A DNA stretch of 64,000 nt from Sinosporangium siamense. GTDB lineage: Bacteria > Actinomycetota > Actinomycetes > Streptosporangiales > Streptosporangiaceae. A model generated the notes under the pieces. It was not told where the DNA came from. It saw only the letters and a program-made list of their open reading frames with translations, and searched no databases. Location of the stretch: the NCBI RefSeq assembly GCF_016863435.1, contig NZ_BOOW01000049.1, forward strand, positions 1 through 64,000, written 5' to 3'. Below, in pieces: positions 26,411 through 35,792 of this stretch. Each line of letters starts with the position of its first letter. Position 1 is the first letter of the stretch. The translations under genes and the position numbers were made by a program.

Positions 26411-26620
26411 GGCTTACCTCCACAGGGGCGGGGGCAGCGGGACCGCGTGTTCTGCCCGTTGACGTCGGCTGGCACACCCCCGCAGGCGTGGGAAGCAGAA
26501 GCTGGTCGGCATCGCCAAAGCCCCGGTCAATGGCACACCCTCACGGGCGTGGGGAGCAGCAGATCGTCAACGTCGTGGGCGCCAACGGGCACGGCACACC
26601 CCTACAGGCGTGGGGAGGTC
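26411..26620 (+). CRISPR. Eroded type I-E-like CRISPR array (four repeats)
   Basis: 28-nt repeats at 26471-26498, 26532-26559 and 26593-26620 start exactly 61 bp apart, the hallmark I-E period (28 + 33). They share GGCACACCC(C/T) at the start and GGCGTGGG(G/A)AG near the end. A more diverged copy stands at 26411-26438. Every copy differs from the others, and a fifth, barely visible one may be at about 26654. No cas genes of subtype I-E are in the window, so this is an orphan, probably dead, array. Confidence 0.7.
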
Positions 26621-26815
26621 ATCTGGCCGGACGAAAGCCGGGAACGCGCATGGACGCCCCCCAGTGGTCGGGTCGCCCTCGAACTACTCACCCGGATGTG
26701 CCCGGAAGCATGGCGCCCAGCGAAGGCGTCGGACGTCCGGTGTTGACGTGTCACGCACGCAAGATTACGGTCTGGACCAAAACTAAGCAGTTTTGAATGT
26801 CCCGGAGGTGTGGCC

Positions 26816-28807
26816 GTGCCGCGAATCTATCTTGCGCTGCTCATGGTCCTGGCTGCCTTGCCAATATCATCCTTATCGACACCGGCCGCCGCACAGGCGG
26901 TGGCCGCACCGAACTGCGGCGCCCCGGCCGTCAGCACCTACGGCCCAGCCTCCACCACCGGCGCGATCGTGGGCGCCACCGTACATAATGGCCACGCCTA
27001 CGTGGTCTCCCGCGGCCCGATGCCTCCGGTCGTGGCCGAGATCGACCTCGCCACCCGCAAGGTGACGCGAACCGCGACGCTACCGGACGGCCCTGCGGCA
27101 GGCGCGCCGGAAGGCGGCTGGGCCACCGCAGTCGCCGGCGGCAAGCTATACATCGGCACCTACCCCGTGCCCGACCTGTACAGCTACGACCTGGTCACGG
27201 GCCAGGTGGCGCACCTGCGCTCCTTCGGCGCGAACGGCGGCTTCGTCTGGAGCATGGCCGCCGCGCCGGACGGCACCCTTTACCTCGGCACCTCCTCCGA
27301 CGGCCGGCTCTGGGAGTACGTCCCCTCGACGGGCGCAGTCCGGAGGTACGGAGTGCTGGTCCAGGGCGAACACTACGTCAGGGCGGTCGCCGTCGATGAG
27401 ACCACGGCCTACGCCGGCCTGCTGGAAAAGGCCAGGCTGATGGCCGTCGACCGCGTCAGCGGCGCGGTCAGGGAGCTGGCCCAGGGACCCGCGGCCGTCG
27501 GCACGGTCACGCTCTACGGCGACCGGGTGCTCGCGGCGAGCGGGAGCACACTGATCGACGTGCGCAAGGACGGCACGGACCGGCGGCAGTTCGACGCTGG
27601 GGTGGGCATCATCGACGCGTTCGAGGTGGCCCCCGACGGCACGGTCTACCTCACCTCGCGCCCCGACGGTGCCGTCTACAGCTACCGCACCGGACAGGAC
27701 GCGGTGACCAAGGTCGCCGACCCGCCGTCGCCGGGTGAGGAGACCCGGGCGCTGAAGCTGGACGGGCAGCGGCTCATCGGCTTCGCTGGCAGCGGCGGCA
27801 TGTGGTGGCTGGATCTGCCGAGCAAGACCTCCGAGTTCGTCGACCTCATCGACGCCGGCTTCCCGGCCGGTGCCGAGCGGACCCAAAGCATGCTGCTGGT
27901 GCCGAACCGGGCACTGTACATCGGCGGCCACTTCGCCGTGGAGGTGCGTGACCTGCGGACCGAGAAGACACGCAGAATCCGCGTGGTGGGCGAGCCGAAG
28001 ACCATGGTGCAGCGGGGGAACAAGATCTACGCCGCGCTGTATCCGAGCGGCCAGATCATCTCCATCGACATACACACCGACGAGGTACGCGGCCTCGGCT
28101 ACATCAGGCATGACCAGTCGCGGCCGTGGGACATCGAGCACGACCCCGTCACCGACACCATCCTGGTGGCCTCTGCCCCGACCGGCGCGAGACTGCAGGG
28201 CGCCCTGACGGTGCTCGACCCCGACACGGGGAAGATGGACGTCTACCCGAATGTCATCCCCGACCAGAGCCTGATGAGCCTGAGCGTCGACGCCCAGCGC
28301 GGCATCGTCTACCTCGGCGGCGATGTTCTCGGCGGAGGCGGCACGCCGCCGACCAAGACGACGGCCTCGATCGCCGCCTTCGACCTGAAGCAGCGCAAGG
28401 TGGTGCGGCAATTCGATCCGCTTCCGGGCCACCGTACCTTCCAGGACCTCAAGGTCCATGGTGGGCTGCTGTACGCGGTCTACAAGCGCGTGCTGGGCGC
28501 CTGGGTCGCCCTGGACCCCGCCACCGGAACCATCAAGCACCAGGGCTTGCTCTCGGGACACGGCGAACTGCAGGTCCACAGGGGCCGCGTGTTCACCTCC
28601 ACCTTCTTTGGCGGCGGCAACGCCTACGAACTCGGATCGGAGGCCAAGCTGCTCGCGACCGGGCTGGGCGACCAGTGGCACACCGCCCCGCAGTTGCAGT
28701 TCGAGCCCGGCTCCTACGACGCCTGGACGATCGTCGGCCGGGATCTGGCGAAGGTACGGCTCGACCCACGCTGCCCGCCCGTGACGATTCCGGAGTCAGG
28801 AAACTAG
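26816..28807 (+). CDS. Secreted beta-propeller protein
   Basis: A 663-aa protein. Signal peptide VPRIYLALLMVLAALPISSL then TPAAAQA (cleavage near AQA). The mature part shows repeated propeller blades with patterns such as DGTLYLGTSSDGRLWEYVPSTG, DGTVYLTSRPDGAVYSY and LYIGTYPVPDLYSYDLVTG, as in SMP-30/PQQ-type or YncE-like propellers. Exported, probably extracellular, function unknown. I use GTG 26816, eight bases after GGAGG; a GTG six bases earlier is too close to it. Confidence 0.8.
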   Translation: MPRIYLALLMVLAALPISSLSTPAAAQAVAAPNCGAPAVSTYGPASTTGAIVGATVHNGHAYVVSRGPMPPVVAEIDLATRKVTRTATLPDGPAAGAPEGGWATAVAGGKLYIGTYPVPDLYSYDLVTGQVAHLRSFGANGGFVWSMAAAPDGTLYLGTSSDGRLWEYVPSTGAVRRYGVLVQGEHYVRAVAVDETTAYAGLLEKARLMAVDRVSGAVRELAQGPAAVGTVTLYGDRVLAASGSTLIDVRKDGTDRRQFDAGVGIIDAFEVAPDGTVYLTSRPDGAVYSYRTGQDAVTKVADPPSPGEETRALKLDGQRLIGFAGSGGMWWLDLPSKTSEFVDLIDAGFPAGAERTQSMLLVPNRALYIGGHFAVEVRDLRTEKTRRIRVVGEPKTMVQRGNKIYAALYPSGQIISIDIHTDEVRGLGYIRHDQSRPWDIEHDPVTDTILVASAPTGARLQGALTVLDPDTGKMDVYPNVIPDQSLMSLSVDAQRGIVYLGGDVLGGGGTPPTKTTASIAAFDLKQRKVVRQFDPLPGHRTFQDLKVHGGLLYAVYKRVLGAWVALDPATGTIKHQGLLSGHGELQVHRGRVFTSTFFGGGNAYELGSEAKLLATGLGDQWHTAPQLQFEPGSYDAWTIVGRDLAKVRLDPRCPPVTIPESGN

Positions 28808-29417
28808 CTTCGACCTGCCCCGAAATTCGACCAACATGCCTCGCCTGACTCGACACCAACGGGCCGGGCGAGGCTACGTCCCGTCCAGGACCGCCTCCAC
28901 CGGACCTTGTGCGATGCCATAACTGAAAATGCCATCCATGCAGTTCAAGCGGCATGCCGGCATTCACGGAGGGTACTGCCAAGCCGCTCTCGTCGGCGTA
29001 CGTCGAGGTTAGCCAAGCTAGCTGGATCGGTCGGTGATGGGATCCGGAAAGACGGATGGCGAACCAGTAAAACGAACAGAGATAGCTAACAGGTACAAAA
29101 CCCTGTATTGAGGGTGGGGAAAGAGACATCTCTTCGTGGGAGCAAGTGAACAGGACCCGAGATCCCTGACCCACAGGTGCGCGAGCGGGGCCACGGCCCG
29201 CCGCTATACCGCCGCTTAGAAGGCCCGGATCCCCCAACACCCTGATCACCCGGCACAACCTCACCTGCTAGTCGTCCAAGTGGGCTGAGTAGGACACAGT
29301 CGCCCTCACCTCACACACCATGTCTGTGAATACGACACAGTCGAATACCGCACTGTGCCGACCATGATCGACATGCCCTCGCCACGCCTTGTCTGCTCCC
29401 AGGGGTAGGAGCATAGG
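28808..29417. other. Gene-free gap
   Basis: About 610 bp in which I find no gene, RNA or clear repeat. Composition is mixed and frames are short. Confidence 0.5.
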
Positions 29418-30134
29418 GTGCGAACGACACAGCCTCCGCGGATCATCTGGCCGGTGATGTACCACCAGTGGTCTCACATGACCTTCATCCATTGGCGGTA
29501 TCCCGCCGCCCTGGTCCAGTCGCTGCTCCCTGACGGACTCACGGTTGAGGAGTTCGACGGATCGGCCTGGGTCGGTCTGACCCCCTTCCTCATGGAGAAC
29601 GTACGGGTGCCCGGGACGCCGGCGCTGCCCTGGCTGTCGCGGTTTCCCGAGACGAATGTGCGCACCTACGTGCACGACAGTCAGGGACGTAGCGGCATCT
29701 GGTTCCTGTCCCTGGATGCCGGGCGCCTTCCCGCTGTCCTGGGCGGGCGGGTCGGCTACCGGCTGCCCTACCACTGGTCCGACATGTCCTTGCGCGTGGA
29801 GGAGGGACGCCGCTCCTACCGCTGCCGGCGCCGCCGACCTGGACCGGTCGGCGCTCGATGCGACGCCGACGTGGAACTGGGCGCACCGCTGGCGGAGGAT
29901 GAGCTGGCGCACTTTTTGACCGCCCGCTATCTGCTGTTTACCGTCGTCGCCAGCAGGCTGGCCCACGCCAAGGTCGGCCATCGGCCGTGGCCGCTGCACC
30001 ACGCCCGGCTGCTCCAACTCGACCAGGGACTTGTCCAGGCGGGAGGGCTCACCGCCCCAGACCACGACCCGGTCCTGCATGCCTCTCCGGGAGTGCGGGT
30101 GGGGATAGGGATGTGGAGCTGGAGCCGGCCATAG
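29418..30134 (+). CDS. DUF2071 (YqjF-like) family protein
   Basis: A 238-aa protein with the YqjF pattern: MYHQWSHMTFIHWRYPAALVQSLLP, WVGLTPFLMENVRVPG, ETNVRTYV and GIWFLSLDA. The family is acetoacetate-decarboxylase-like in fold and of unknown function. GTG 29418 follows AGGAGCATAGG. The C-terminal residues are ordinary, so it appears full length. Confidence 0.85.
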   Translation: MRTTQPPRIIWPVMYHQWSHMTFIHWRYPAALVQSLLPDGLTVEEFDGSAWVGLTPFLMENVRVPGTPALPWLSRFPETNVRTYVHDSQGRSGIWFLSLDAGRLPAVLGGRVGYRLPYHWSDMSLRVEEGRRSYRCRRRRPGPVGARCDADVELGAPLAEDELAHFLTARYLLFTVVASRLAHAKVGHRPWPLHHARLLQLDQGLVQAGGLTAPDHDPVLHASPGVRVGIGMWSWSRP

Positions 30135-30645
30135 TGCCCAAGGAACCGATGACAACCAGCAGGCGACCCTCCTTTGAACAGGAGCACCAAATGATGCTGG
30201 GGGTCTTGACGCGACACACGTGCACACGCGCCGCAGAGAGCGCTTGGGGGCCCTGTGCGGGGCTCGCCTCGACCTCGTCGGCGACTTCCTGTACGGCTTG
30301 GCGCCACGGCGTGCTCGCGCGGCCCGAGTGAACCGAGAGAAGCAGCTCACGCTCGATGTCCCGGTTGAGCAGGCTGTAGGGCGCCTGCAGTGCGGCGAAC
30401 GGTGTCCAGCCGCGCTGGTCGGCCAGCGTGTTGGCCTGGGCCACGCCCCAGGCCGGGGCGTCGGTGACGCCGACATAGAGGATCCTTCCGGCGCGCACCG
30501 CGTCGTTCAGCGCCTGCGTCGTCTCCTCAATCGGGGTGTGGTGGTCCCACCGGTGGACCCCGTACAGGTCGATGTAGTCGCTGCGCAGCCGGCGCAGGCC
30601 AGACTCCGGGGACAGGGCGAAATTCTTGCGGTGGTTACCGGTAGC
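30130..30645 (-). pseudogene. Aldo/keto reductase fragment
   Basis: On the minus strand from 30640 the frame reads RRLRSDYIDLYGVHRWD, then GRILYVGVTDAPAWGVAQAN and FAALQAPYSLLNRDIERELL, the middle of an aldo/keto reductase. The N-terminal third, with the catalytic Asp/Tyr, is missing and the end drifts into frameshifted sequence after VADEVEASPAQ. Confidence 0.7.
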
Positions 30646-30651
30646 GCATGC

Positions 30652-30783
30652 TCACGCCGCCACCGTCTCGCGCACGACCGGGCAATCGGGCTTGTCCGTG
30701 GTGGTCCGGGCGCGGATCGTCACAGCCGTCTCGTCCGCCGTGATCTGCTTGACGGCCAGGAACCCGCCAAGGCTGGAGAGGGG
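30652..30783 (-). pseudogene. ISL3-like transposase N-terminal fragment
   Basis: Reads LSSLGGFLAVKQITADETAV then TIRARTTTDKPDCP before diverging to a stop at 30652. This matches the start of ISL3-family transposases just before their zinc-binding Cys cluster. Only about 40 codons remain. It directly abuts the reductase fragment. Confidence 0.4.
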
Positions 30784-30905
30784 AGAGAATGCCTCACTGT
30801 CACACGATCCAAGAGCATCTCTGATTCGGCGACGCTAGGTGATCAGTTCACGCCAAGTGGATCAGAACCGAGCTCACAGGCCATTGACAGACGCTGCCTC
30901 TCGAG

Positions 30906-32681
30906 TCAGCGCCAAGAGGTGGATGTCACCGCGCGATAACTGTCGGGATCCGCCGGGTCTCCCGTTCCGCTGAATTTGGGAACAAGCGGGTAGGGATAGA
31001 GGGGAATCGCTTCTTCACCCGCGGCGGGAGGAGAGGACCGTTTGGCGATGATCTTCTCCGGGGCCGTTCCCTGTTCGACCCAGGTTTCAAGTGCGGACAG
31101 GGCGTCAAATCTGTCGTAGCCGACTCCGCCGGAGCAGTGCGCCATTCCCGGGACCTGGAACAGTCTCGCGAAGGCTTGGGTTGCGGCCAGGCCGCCGCTG
31201 GCCTTGATGAGCCGCTTGTAGTAGTCGACAGTGGCTGCCAGACTGATCCCTTCGTCGGCGGTGCCATGCGTTATCAGCAACTTGCCGCCGTGCTTCTCGA
31301 ACTTGCCCAGGTCGGTCGTGGTGGCGTTGTAGACCTTTGCCATCGCCTCCATGTCGGCGGGATCTTTGTCGAAATTGAAGTTCTGGGCCGACTTCTTGGA
31401 GCCGTCGGACTGTCTGGCGTATGCCATGTATCTCAGCCACTGGTCGGCGCCGTGTTCCACGAGTGGCGTGCCGGGCACCTCAGGCCTCGCGGTGAGCCAG
31501 GGAATCGCGTTCAGTTCCGACCCCGGCGTCTGGCCCGCGGGGTAGACCATACGCCCTTTGGAGTCCGCCGGGGGTGCATACAGCTTCCGCAAGGCTTCGA
31601 TCTGGGCCTTCGAGAAGCAATTCGGGCCTGAAAGCTCGGACCGGTCGCATGCCATGGCGGCGAAATCGGGCTTACATGCGGCTGGATCATTGAGGATGCC
31701 GTCTTTGCGTGCGTCCGCCCCGTCGCACTGGTCCAGGATGGACTCGTGGAGCACCTTGAGGTCGGCGGGGCTGAGCACTGTTTTCCCGTTCTTCTCAAGC
31801 GCCTGCGCCTGCCAGGAGAAGGAGGTGCTCACGCGTCCCTGGTAGTCCAGCACCGGTGCGCTGGCCAGGATTCCGTCGAACTCGGCGGGGTAGCGGGACG
31901 CGTAACGGACTGCGGAGTTGCCGCCCTTCGAGCAGCCAACCACGTAAGAGTACGCCGCGGGCTTTCCGTAGTAGGCAGCGACGATCTTTTTGGACAGGAG
32001 CGTGGCGACGTGATTCGCGCGATAGGCGAAGTCGTGCCGCGCCGCGTTGTCGCGGTGGGCCCACGTGGCTTGGAAACCAGGAGAGCCGGTGTGTCCGCCG
32101 TTCGTGGTCACCACTGCGTACCCCCGGGACAGACCCGGGTTGCATGCCGATGAGTTCACTGTCCCGCAGAATCCGGCGCACGCGACCAGCATGAACCGCC
32201 CGTTCCACGCCTTGGCGTCCGGCAGGCGCAGTTCGAAGGACACCTGCGGGGCGACATACCCAGACACAACGCAGTGTCGCGGTGTTGGGACGGTCTTGTC
32301 CTTCAGGTCGGTCGTGACGGCGCCACCGGCGTCAACCGCCGAGATTTCCGCGTTCCGGGCAGGTGCTACTTGAGTCGACAACAGCATCGCGTCGCCGGCA
32401 TCGTCCTTAATCCACTTGTTGGCCATGGCGGCGCAGTCGGGCTTCGCCCCGTTGAAGAGGTTTTTGTAGGCATGTTTACCCAAGGCGGCTTCTTGTTCCA
32501 TGATCGCTACTTGAGGGTCTTCAGCTGATGTTGCGTGCGCCGCCGGCATGCCGGCCAATGATGTCGTGAGCAGTGCGACGAGCACAGCAGCGCAGATGCG
32601 GCGCCAGCGGTGAGACTTCTTCCGTCCGGCAACGTGGTTGCCAGTGGGCTTGCCGCCCGAAGTGTGGGCAATGATGTTCAT
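30906..32681 (-). CDS. Tannase/feruloyl-esterase family hydrolase
   Basis: A 591-aa secreted enzyme. Signal peptide around RRICAAVLVALLTTSLAGMPAAHA. The alpha/beta-hydrolase nucleophile is in VVGCSKGGNSA, the acid in GTADEGIS and the histidine in GMAHCSGG; the two cysteines in GCSKGG and AHCSGG positions fit the disulfide that joins Ser and His loops in this family. Members cleave ester bonds of gallate, ferulate or related aromatic acids. Its ATG overlaps the MFS stop (ATGA), so importer and esterase are one operon. Confidence 0.88.
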   Translation of the reverse strand: MNIIAHTSGGKPTGNHVAGRKKSHRWRRICAAVLVALLTTSLAGMPAAHATSAEDPQVAIMEQEAALGKHAYKNLFNGAKPDCAAMANKWIKDDAGDAMLLSTQVAPARNAEISAVDAGGAVTTDLKDKTVPTPRHCVVSGYVAPQVSFELRLPDAKAWNGRFMLVACAGFCGTVNSSACNPGLSRGYAVVTTNGGHTGSPGFQATWAHRDNAARHDFAYRANHVATLLSKKIVAAYYGKPAAYSYVVGCSKGGNSAVRYASRYPAEFDGILASAPVLDYQGRVSTSFSWQAQALEKNGKTVLSPADLKVLHESILDQCDGADARKDGILNDPAACKPDFAAMACDRSELSGPNCFSKAQIEALRKLYAPPADSKGRMVYPAGQTPGSELNAIPWLTARPEVPGTPLVEHGADQWLRYMAYARQSDGSKKSAQNFNFDKDPADMEAMAKVYNATTTDLGKFEKHGGKLLITHGTADEGISLAATVDYYKRLIKASGGLAATQAFARLFQVPGMAHCSGGVGYDRFDALSALETWVEQGTAPEKIIAKRSSPPAAGEEAIPLYPYPLVPKFSGTGDPADPDSYRAVTSTSWR

Positions 32682-33967
32682 CCGCGTTCTCCCTGTCGCG
32701 TGGCCGGCTCTGTTTCAGTGGTTGACCGCATGTGCGGTGATGGCGGGTTCGAACGTCGTGGTGGACCTGCGGGAACGATCACACAGGCCACGCCGCCGAG
32801 GATGGCGATGGCGCAGAAGAATCCGAAGACCCAGGCGTTGCCGAGGCCGCTGGAGAGAAGGATGCCGCCGATGGCTGGACCGGTCACGGCGCCGAGCCGG
32901 CCGATGCCGGTGGTGACGCCGAGCGCCGTTCCGCGCACGCTCGTCTCGAAGTAGGTCGCTACATAACCAAAGACGATCATCTGCGTGCCGATCGATCCCA
33001 GGCCGGCCGCCAAGGTGGCCACGGCCATGACGCCTGCCGGCGGGGCCGAGGCCATGACCGCGATGGCGATCGTAGCCACCAGGAACGTGGCGGGGGCGAC
33101 GCGTCGGGCGCCGATCCGGTCGGCGAGGGCGGATCCGCTGACGCCACCGACGACGGCTCCGAGGTTGAGGAGGACCTGGAAGGCCAGCGCCGAGGTGAGG
33201 TCGTAGTTGGCCGCGCGCATCAGTTGGGGCAGCCAGGTATTGAGGCCGAAGACGAGGAGGAACCCGGCGAAGTTGGCCACCGCGAAGAGCACCAGGGCGG
33301 TGATCGCCCGCCCGTTGGTGAGCTGGCGCATCGGCGATTCGTCCGTCTTCGAGGTCTTGTCCCGCGCGGCAGGGGCGGTCTCGGGGATGTAGCGCCAGGC
33401 GAGGGGCACGACTGTGACCAGGGCGACACCGCCGAAGGCCCACAGGCCGCGGAAGCCGACGTCGTCGAGAAACGTCAGGGCGGCCAGTGCGGCGAGTACG
33501 CCGCCGACGGGGAGTCCGGCGAGCATGATCGCGTTGAGTCGCTGGCGCTCGTGCGGGCGTGCCACCTCGACGACCAGGGCGATGGCGACCGGCGCGACGC
33601 CACCGAATCCGAGGCCGGCGATGAATCGGATGACCCCGAGGGTTGGCGGGTTGGGCGCGGCCGCGGCCAGCAGCATCATGGTGGAGTAAAGGATTAGGCA
33701 GCCCAGCAGCATCTTCCGGCGGCCGAAGCGGTCGGTGAGTGGCCCGGATGCCAGCGCTCCGAACATCATGCCCAGGAGCGCGTAGCTGCCCAGCGCGCCG
33801 ACCTCGGCCGGCGTGAGCGCCCACTCCTTGTAGGCGAGCAGCGATGGAACGGTCGACCCGTAGATGATCAGGTCGTAGCCGTCGAAGACGATCGCTGCGA
33901 AGCAGATGAACACCACCAAGTACCGGTTGGTCTTGCGGCGGGTGTCGTCGGGGACGGAAGTGGTCAT
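32678..33967 (-). CDS. MFS aromatic-acid:H+ symporter-like transporter
   Basis: A 429-aa protein of 12 hydrophobic segments. The first carries FDGYDLIIYGSTVPSLL, the acidic motif of the AAHS family (PcaK, BenK), and DRFGRRKMLL follows TM2. Substrates of the family are benzoates and hydroxybenzoates. ATG 33967 follows GGGAGCG. The divergent ligase-hydroxylase genes suggest a hydroxybenzoate such as salicylate as the cargo, which is inference. Confidence 0.88.
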   Translation of the reverse strand: MTTSVPDDTRRKTNRYLVVFICFAAIVFDGYDLIIYGSTVPSLLAYKEWALTPAEVGALGSYALLGMMFGALASGPLTDRFGRRKMLLGCLILYSTMMLLAAAAPNPPTLGVIRFIAGLGFGGVAPVAIALVVEVARPHERQRLNAIMLAGLPVGGVLAALAALTFLDDVGFRGLWAFGGVALVTVVPLAWRYIPETAPAARDKTSKTDESPMRQLTNGRAITALVLFAVANFAGFLLVFGLNTWLPQLMRAANYDLTSALAFQVLLNLGAVVGGVSGSALADRIGARRVAPATFLVATIAIAVMASAPPAGVMAVATLAAGLGSIGTQMIVFGYVATYFETSVRGTALGVTTGIGRLGAVTGPAIGGILLSSGLGNAWVFGFFCAIAILGGVACVIVPAGPPRRSNPPSPHMRSTTETEPATRQGERG

Positions 33968-34035
33968 GTCAGCGCTCCCGAAGAGTGAGACCACGGGTGT
34001 GGCATGGGCCACATCCTGCGGGCCGGTGACATGCC

Positions 34036-34050
34036 TGTCAATATTTCGAC
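34036..34050. promoter_or_regulatory. Candidate operator TGTCAATATTTCGAC
   Basis: An imperfect palindrome (GTC-A-ATATTT-C-GAC) in the divergent promoter region of the MFS and ligase genes. It resembles the palindrome at 38138-38155 before the isomerase gene; both fit TGTCRATATWTYGACA loosely. Probably sites for the TetR protein encoded at 37324. Confidence 0.45.
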
Positions 34051-34094
34051 GAACAAGTTGCCTAAATAACGTGCTAGTCGTTATCGTGACTTAT

Positions 34095-35792
34095 ATGTCA
34101 GTCGACGCCGCGGCGGCTTCGCCGCCCGAAGATGGCCACGTGCCCTATGACGACGAAAGTGCCGAGCGCTACCGGAGGAAGGGCTGGTGGTCGGGCCGGA
34201 CCCTGCCTCTCGAGCTAGAGCACGCGGCCGACCTCCATGCCGACCGCAAGGCCCTGATCACCCCTGAGGTCTCCTGGACCTACCGGCAGCTCTTCGAAAA
34301 CGCGCGGGCCTTTGCCCATGGGCTCGTGGCGACTCTGGGTGTGCGGGCGGGTGAGGCAGCGATGTTCCAGATGAGCAACGTCGCCGAGACCGTAGTCACC
34401 TACCTCGGGTGCCTGCTGGCCGGAGTGCGGCCGGTCTGCACCCTGCCGCAGCACGGGACTCGGGAGATCGGCCTGCTGGCCCAGCACACCGGGGCGCGCG
34501 TCCTGTTTACCCAGGGTGACTTCGGCGGCGGCCGGCTGCTGGGGCAGGCGGAGGAGCTGCTCGCCCAGGCGTCGATCGAAAAGGTGGTGATCGCCCGCTC
34601 GGCGGCCTTCGAGGGCGCGACCGGTTACGAGGAGGTGCTCGCCGCGGGACGCAGCGACACGCCGTTGCCGTACCTGGAAGTCGACCCGGGGAACATCGCG
34701 GTCTTCCAGCTCTCTGGTGGCACGACCGGGTTGCCGAAGGTGGCACCCCGGCTTCACGAGGAGTACGTTTACAATTCCCTGGCCTGGGCCCAGGCGATGC
34801 AGTACTCACCGGAGACGCGGCTGCTCTACCCGCTCCCGATCGTGCACAACGCCGGCATCTCCCTGGCACTCCAGCCGGCAATCTTTGCCGGCGCCTGCGT
34901 GATCATGGCGCCCACAGCCGCCATCCCCGATCTGCTGGCGGTCATCGAGCAGCATCGCCCCGATGTGCTGCCCCTGATGCCCCCGGCCCTCGCGATCCGT
35001 CTGCTGGAAGCCCCCCAGGTGCGCGACGCGGACCTCAGCTGCGTGCGTGACTTCGTCGTCGGCGGCCAGAAGTTGCCCGTCGAGGTCGCGGAACGACTCC
35101 GCGACAAACTGGGCATTCGGGTGCGGCAGATGTTCGGCATGGCCGAGGGCATGTTCCTGCTCACCCCGGCCGGCGCGACCGAAGCAGTCCGGCACCATAC
35201 TGTCGGCGCGCCCATCTCCCCCGGCGACGAAGTCCGCATCCTTGCCCCTGGCACCGAGACCGAGGCAACCGAGGGCGAGCTCGGAGAACTCGCCGCTCGC
35301 GGGCCGTACACCATCCGTGGCTACTATCGCGCCGAGGCTCACAACAAGAACGCGTTCACGCGTGACGGCTTCTACCGCACGGGGGACCTGGCCCGCCGCC
35401 ACGTCACGCCAGAGGGCATTTACTACTCGATTGAGGGCCGCATCAAGGATGTGATCAACCGCGGTGCGGAGAAGATCCATGCCGAGGAGGTCGAGGAGCT
35501 GATCGGCGAGCACCCCGACGTGAGCACCGTCGCGCTGGTGGCGATGCCCGACCCGGTGCTTGGTGAGAAGGGGTGCGCGTACCTGGTCCTTGAGCCCGGT
35601 GCCGAACCCCTCACCGTCGCGAGCCTCGGAGAGCATCTTCTGAAGCGAGGGTTGGCCAAGTACAAGCTCCCCGAGCGCGTCGAGATTGTGGACGCGTTCC
35701 CGCTGACCAATGTCGGCAAGGTCTCCAAGAAGCACCTGCGCGAGGACATCGAGCACAAGCTCGCCGTCGAGACTGCCCGGGAGGAGCGATGA
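34095..35792 (+). CDS. Aryl-acid AMP ligase (salicylate/DHB-AMP ligase-like)
   Basis: A 565-aa ANL-superfamily ligase. Motifs: P-loop LSGGTTGLPKV, MFGMAEGM (A5), YRTGDLARR (A7), EGRIKDVINRGAEKI (A8) and a C-terminal Lys in NVGKVSKK (A10). The PIVHNAGISLALQP segment fits the EntE/DhbE-like salicylate/2,3-dihydroxybenzoate group, which activate aryl acids as AMP esters. ATG 34095 opens the conserved protein; the longer frame lies in the promoter. It overlaps the flavoenzyme gene by four bases. With that partner it probably makes salicylyl-CoA or -AMP for catabolism, not a siderophore, as no NRPS is near. Confidence 0.87.
   Translation: MSVDAAAASPPEDGHVPYDDESAERYRRKGWWSGRTLPLELEHAADLHADRKALITPEVSWTYRQLFENARAFAHGLVATLGVRAGEAAMFQMSNVAETVVTYLGCLLAGVRPVCTLPQHGTREIGLLAQHTGARVLFTQGDFGGGRLLGQAEELLAQASIEKVVIARSAAFEGATGYEEVLAAGRSDTPLPYLEVDPGNIAVFQLSGGTTGLPKVAPRLHEEYVYNSLAWAQAMQYSPETRLLYPLPIVHNAGISLALQPAIFAGACVIMAPTAAIPDLLAVIEQHRPDVLPLMPPALAIRLLEAPQVRDADLSCVRDFVVGGQKLPVEVAERLRDKLGIRVRQMFGMAEGMFLLTPAGATEAVRHHTVGAPISPGDEVRILAPGTETEATEGELGELAARGPYTIRGYYRAEAHNKNAFTRDGFYRTGDLARRHVTPEGIYYSIEGRIKDVINRGAEKIHAEEVEELIGEHPDVSTVALVAMPDPVLGEKGCAYLVLEPGAEPLTVASLGEHLLKRGLAKYKLPERVEIVDAFPLTNVGKVSKKHLREDIEHKLAVETAREER

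Noticed and set aside
26407-26796. Frames across the eroded I-E array
   Set aside because: The 61-bp repeat structure explains the sequence better than coding.
34095-35792. Siderophore role for the aryl-acid ligase
   Set aside because: No isochorismate or NRPS genes nearby; the coupled aryl-CoA hydroxylase and aromatic importer point to catabolism.
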